Program-made: the position numbers and the translations under genes
Notes under the pieces: generated by a model
What the model was told of the DNA's origin: nothing
The model's input: only the letters and a program-made list of their open reading frames with translations
Database searches by the model: none
Source: Cytobacillus firmus
GTDB taxonomy: Bacteria; Bacillota; Bacilli; Bacillales; Cytobacillaceae
NCBI RefSeq assembly: GCF_023612095.1
Contig: NZ_CP086235.1
Location: forward strand, 2,367,501-2,431,500
Direction: 5' to 3'
DNA: 64,000 bases
Part shown: positions 61,022-64,000 of the stretch, piece by piece
How the letters are laid out: each line of letters starts with the position of its first letter
Position numbering within the stretch: position 1 is the first letter of the stretch

Positions 61022-62752
61022 TCATGCTATAACCAATTCTGCCTTCAATTCTCCAGCAAGCTCCTGGACTTCGCTGCCTTCCAATGTTTCTTTTTCCAGA
61101 AGGGCTTCTACCAGTTTCTCAAATTGAGGCTGATGATTGGCGATAATCAATTCGCATCTTTCTAATGCTTTTTGGAATAGATCCTGCATTTTAGCTTCTT
61201 TTTGTCCTTTGTTGAAAGTAAGCTCGAAGCCGTTATCAAGTAACCCTGTATCAACCATTTGCTCTATGATATGCTTCGCTTGTTTAACATCACCGCTCAC
61301 CCCAATGCTGTGCTCGCCAAGAATCATTCGTTCTGATACACCGCCGGCGAGTATCATCGCGACCTGGTCAAGCAATTCACTTGTTGTCGATAAGTGAAGT
61401 TCTTTTTGGATAGGAGCTACATACCCAAGGGCTTCGCCACGCGGAATGATGGTTGCTTTCCGGACGGAACCCGGTTTTGTTAAGGCAGCCACTAAGGCAT
61501 GGCCTGCTTCATGGATTGCAACCCGCTGCTTCGTTCCGGCATCTTGCAGCGCCCGGGTGGTCGTTCCCAAAATGGTACGGTCAAGCGCATAATCCAAATC
61601 TTCTTTTGAAATAATTTCCTGGCCGTTTCGGACTGCTCTGCGGCTTGCCGTTTCGAAAAGGGAATGAAGATCGGCGCCTGAAAATCCGGAAGTGCTTTCT
61701 GCAAGATCGCCCAGAGTTGTCATAACATCTTCAGCCAGCAATCTATTTCTCGTATGGATATTGATGATCTCTCTCCGACCCTTTGTATCTGGAAGAGGGA
61801 CATTGAAAGAGAAGTCAATTCGTCCAGGACGCAGGAATGCTTCGTCGAGCATATCCTTCCGGTTTGTGGCGGCAATAAATAATATTCCATCATTGGAATG
61901 TCCGCCGTCAAGCTGGACCAGCAGTTCAGTTAATGTTTTTTCACTTTCTTCTCCGCCATGCTGCTTTCTTCGTCCTGCAAGTGCATCTACCTCGTCAATA
62001 AAGACGACAGCAGGAGAATGCTTTCTGGCATTCTGGAAAAGGTTTCTGACACGGGATGCACCAACACCTACGAATAATTCATTAAACCCGGAACCGCTTG
62101 TTGAAAAGAAAGTTGCTCCAAGCTCCTTGGCAATTGCCTGAGCCAGCAAGGTTTTTCCCGTTCCGGGAGGCCCGTATAAAAGAATTCCCTTCGGCGGCTT
62201 GATCCCCATTTTTAACGAGCGCTCAGGTTCTTTTAAAATGGAAAGAGTCTGCATGATTTCCTCTTTCATTTCTTCCTGGATCCCGCCAACATCTTCAAGC
62301 GAAATAGTAGGCAGGGCTTTAGGCTTCGAGACACTTTGCTTCATTGTATTTGTAGCGCCCATTCCGCCTTTTCCTGATTTAAACAGGTAAATTCCAACGG
62401 CTATGAACAAAAGGACTACACCGCCCAGAATCCAGGGGGTTAAAGGTCCTGTGTTTGCGAACGAATATTGTATATTATAGGTTTCTACTAATTTATCAAC
62501 CATCTCACTGTTGGGAGGCACATGGGAGATGTACTCTCCGTCAGGAGCTGTTATCAGAAGTTTTCCATTTTTATATTCCTGTACTGCAACAGTCTTTCCA
62601 TCCTGGGAAGCTATAATTTTTTCCACAGAAGAGAACGGGACAGTCACATCCTTTTTTCCTGCTTGTACGGTCCAAATAACCGCAGCCAAAATCACCGTGA
62701 CTACCAATGCAATAGAAATAATCGTCGAAGGCTTCTTAAGACGTGATTTCAA
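61022..62752 (-). CDS. FtsH-family ATP-dependent membrane metalloprotease (paralogue)
   Basis: This 576-aa AAA+ protease has two membrane segments (about residues 10-30 and 107-125), an external domain between them, an AAA domain with Walker A GPPGTGKT at 194-201, pore loop FVGVGASRVR at 227-236, Walker B VVFIDEVDAL at 249-258 and the zinc motif HEAGH at 414-418. It is shorter than the usual 640-aa FtsH and diverges outside the motifs, so it looks like a second FtsH-like enzyme. TTG at 62752 follows GAGGAGG by seven bases. Confidence 0.92.
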   Translation of the reverse strand: MKSRLKKPSTIISIALVVTVILAAVIWTVQAGKKDVTVPFSSVEKIIASQDGKTVAVQEYKNGKLLITAPDGEYISHVPPNSEMVDKLVETYNIQYSFANTGPLTPWILGGVVLLFIAVGIYLFKSGKGGMGATNTMKQSVSKPKALPTISLEDVGGIQEEMKEEIMQTLSILKEPERSLKMGIKPPKGILLYGPPGTGKTLLAQAIAKELGATFFSTSGSGFNELFVGVGASRVRNLFQNARKHSPAVVFIDEVDALAGRRKQHGGEESEKTLTELLVQLDGGHSNDGILFIAATNRKDMLDEAFLRPGRIDFSFNVPLPDTKGRREIINIHTRNRLLAEDVMTTLGDLAESTSGFSGADLHSLFETASRRAVRNGQEIISKEDLDYALDRTILGTTTRALQDAGTKQRVAIHEAGHALVAALTKPGSVRKATIIPRGEALGYVAPIQKELHLSTTSELLDQVAMILAGGVSERMILGEHSIGVSGDVKQAKHIIEQMVDTGLLDNGFELTFNKGQKEAKMQDLFQKALERCELIIANHQPQFEKLVEALLEKETLEGSEVQELAGELKAELVIA

Positions 62753-63023
62753 CTATTTCCCTCCTCATTGAACATATCTACATTATAAGAAATTAAAATT
62801 GTTAAATACAGGGTTTTACACTTTTTAAACGTTGTAAATTATGGAAAAATAATTTTATCTGCTAGAAAGTGTGCTACAACAGCGTTCAGAGGCTATTGAT
62901 TTGTGAAAAAATTGTGACAGGCAGGGAGGTACCTGTTTGATATATTTAAAAAATTTTCACCAGGGACCACTTTTCACTCTTACTCATTTCATATATACTA
63001 AAAGCGGATAATTCAATAACGTG

Positions 63024-63113
63024 CCACAAGGGGAGCATATCGCTGAGAGTGAACAGTTCGCTGTTCTGACCCTTTGAACCTGTTAGTTAATGCTAGCGCA
63101 GGAATGTGGAATG
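63024..63113 (+). promoter_or_regulatory. TPP riboswitch of thiT
   Basis: The THI-box segments are present: CACAAGGGGAGC, CGCTGAGAG, GACCCTTTGAACCTG and TAATGCTAGCGCAGGAATGTGG. It is the second TPP aptamer of the window and controls the thiamine transporter. Confidence 0.93.
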
Positions 63114-63143
63114 ATAGGCAGATATAACTTTCTGCCTGCTTGT

Positions 63144-63186
63144 TCTCCCTTGGGGTATCGTCACGAGACTAAAGGGGGATTTTTTT
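63144..63186 (+). promoter_or_regulatory. Expression platform: terminator/anti-Shine-Dalgarno hairpin before thiT
   Basis: TCTCCCTT (63144-63151) can pair with AAGGGGGA (63172-63179), which is the thiT ribosome binding site, and seven Ts follow directly (63180-63186). The hairpin could both end transcription and hide the ribosome binding site. Confidence 0.65.
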
Positions 63187-63786
63187 ATGAAGAAATTAAG
63201 GTTAATTGCAATGATAGAGGCTTCGTTCTTTGCTGCCTTTGCTATCATTCTTGATTTTCTGCCATCCATCAAGCTGTCGCCATCCATTTCCATATCTGCC
63301 GCGATGATTCCCATTTTCATTCTGGCTTTCAGGTGGGGCTTTAAGGTCAGCTTCATTGCAGGCCTCTTATGGGGGATTTTGCAGATTGCCATGGGGGATG
63401 CCTGGATTGCCACTCCGCTTCAGGCATTTATCGAGTATTTTGTGGCATTTGCCTGTATTGGATTTGCCGGTTTGTTTTACCGCGTTATCCAAAATCAGCT
63501 GCGCACCGGCAATAAGAAGAAAGCGCTGGGCTGGGTGGTCGTGGCGGTATTTATCGGAAGCCTCGCCCGATATTTCTGGCATTTCATAGCAGGTGTGCTT
63601 TTCTTCGGAAGCTATGCACCAGAAGGGATGTCACCGGTCCTCTTTTCCTTCCTGGCAAACGGCGCAACCATGCTTGGAGCGGCCATTCTCTGCTCAATCG
63701 TGGCTGTCTTAATTATTTCATCGGCACCGAGATTAATCATTCGAAAATCGGTTGAAAGTCTTCAAACTCACAAGAATGCTTCATGA
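63187..63786 (+). CDS. thiT: Energy-coupling-factor thiamine transporter S component
   Basis: ThiT is the substrate-binding membrane subunit of a thiamine ECF transporter. The 199-aa protein has six membrane segments and the family pattern (MIEASFFAAFAIILDFLP, FGS-type end, GSLARYFWHFIAGVLFFG, GNATMLGAAIL-like ANGATMLGAAIL). ATG at 63187 follows AAAGGGGGA directly after the T run. The riboswitch upstream confirms the thiamine role. Confidence 0.95.
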   Translation: MKKLRLIAMIEASFFAAFAIILDFLPSIKLSPSISISAAMIPIFILAFRWGFKVSFIAGLLWGILQIAMGDAWIATPLQAFIEYFVAFACIGFAGLFYRVIQNQLRTGNKKKALGWVVVAVFIGSLARYFWHFIAGVLFFGSYAPEGMSPVLFSFLANGATMLGAAILCSIVAVLIISSAPRLIIRKSVESLQTHKNAS

Positions 63787-63794
63787 TATATATG

Positions 63795-63826
63795 CCTCTT
63801 TGAAGTATTTCAAAGAGGTTTTTTTA
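63795..63826 (+). terminator. Terminator of thiT
   Basis: CCTCTTTGAA pairs perfectly with TTCAAAGAGG around a four-base loop, followed by seven Ts. Confidence 0.9.
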
Positions 63827-63885
63827 TATATTGGGAAATTGCTCCTGAAAAATGGGTATATTACTCAAAAAGGGGAGTGAAGACT

Positions 63886-64000
63886 TTGTCCAATACATTG
63901 CAGGGAAACATTATCACAGGTGTTTTTGATGTGGAAGCCAGTGCCTTTGAAATCCAGAAAGTAAAAAGCTTCAGTACCCAGTCAGTTCTCAACAAAAATC
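63886..64000 (+). CDS. 5' end of a CDS, unknown product
   Basis: An open frame starts with TTG at 63886, eight bases after AGGGGAG, and runs off the window (MSNTLQGNIITGVFDVEASA ...). The first 38 residues do not identify a family. The start and ribosome binding site look real. Confidence 0.6.
   Translation, partial: MSNTLQGNIITGVFDVEASAFEIQKVKSFSTQSVLNKN

Noticed and set aside
1..64000. CRISPR arrays, tRNA or rRNA genes, insertion sequences
   Set aside because: No regularly spaced repeats, cloverleaf-type sequences, rRNA motifs or transposase frames were seen.

Overview
The window comes from a chromosome of an endospore-forming, low-GC Gram-positive bacterium of the Bacillaceae. It carries spore-surface proteins, the sporulation toxin SpoIISA with a SpoIISB partner, the germination genes cwlJ and a gerA-type operon, a CwlC-like mother-cell lysin, strong AGGAGG-type ribosome binding sites and frequent TTG/GTG starts. 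A Cu-type nitrite reductase and nos accessory genes point to a denitrifying Bacillus or Cytobacillus type; the genus is inference. There are no tRNA or rRNA genes, CRISPR arrays, insertion sequences or prophage.

Layout. 0-1.5 kb: end of one gene, spoIISA/spoIISB (minus) and a small membrane protein. 1.7-8.7 kb: a sporulation-surface island with three CsxC/SPOCS-like proteins, a long acidic Ser/Glu-rich repeat protein ending in a related domain, a plasmid-type ParM actin with a probable adaptor, and a CotY/CotZ-family protein. 8.9-14.2 kb: manA, a CwlC-like amidase fused to a glucosaminidase domain, trhA divergent from a DUF1836 regulator, and uppP. 14.4-19.2 kb: nirK with a well-placed FNR-type box, then nosD-nosL-nosY-nosF without nosZ. 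19.2-31.3 kb: a TolB-like propeller, a CorC-type membrane protein, azoR, a YdcF-like protein, cwlJ, a CAP-domain protein, a large speD, DUF3231, a MerR/coiled-coil protein, a C39-like peptidase and an AbrB-family membrane protein. 31.6-35.4 kb: a germinant-receptor operon in the order A-C-B.

35.5-47.8 kb: small membrane proteins, a HAD phosphatase, an OsmC protein, a TPP-riboswitch thiM-thiD-thiE operon, exoA, a guanidine-I riboswitch with ykkC-ykkD, a P-loop kinase/HIT pair, an AI-2E transporter, a dehydrogenase and a shortened UshA-like phosphoesterase. 47.8-52.5 kb (minus): 5-oxoprolinase operon pxpB-pxpC-pxpA followed by ycsG and ycsI. 52.8-55.6 kb: a HEPN-CBS fusion and a preQ1-riboswitch queC-queD-queE operon. 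55.8-60.4 kb: potABCD and a divergent polysaccharide deacetylase. 60.4-64 kb: a structured non-coding segment, an lmo0937-like peptide, an FtsH-family protease, a TPP-riboswitch thiT and the start of one more gene.

Genes cooperate in clear groups: spore envelope, lysis and germination; NO2-/N2O respiration; thiamine salvage and uptake under two TPP riboswitches; queuosine precursor synthesis; polyamine synthesis and uptake. The least explained parts are the spore-surface island with its actin pair, the HEPN-CBS protein, and the trhA/DUF1836 dyad.
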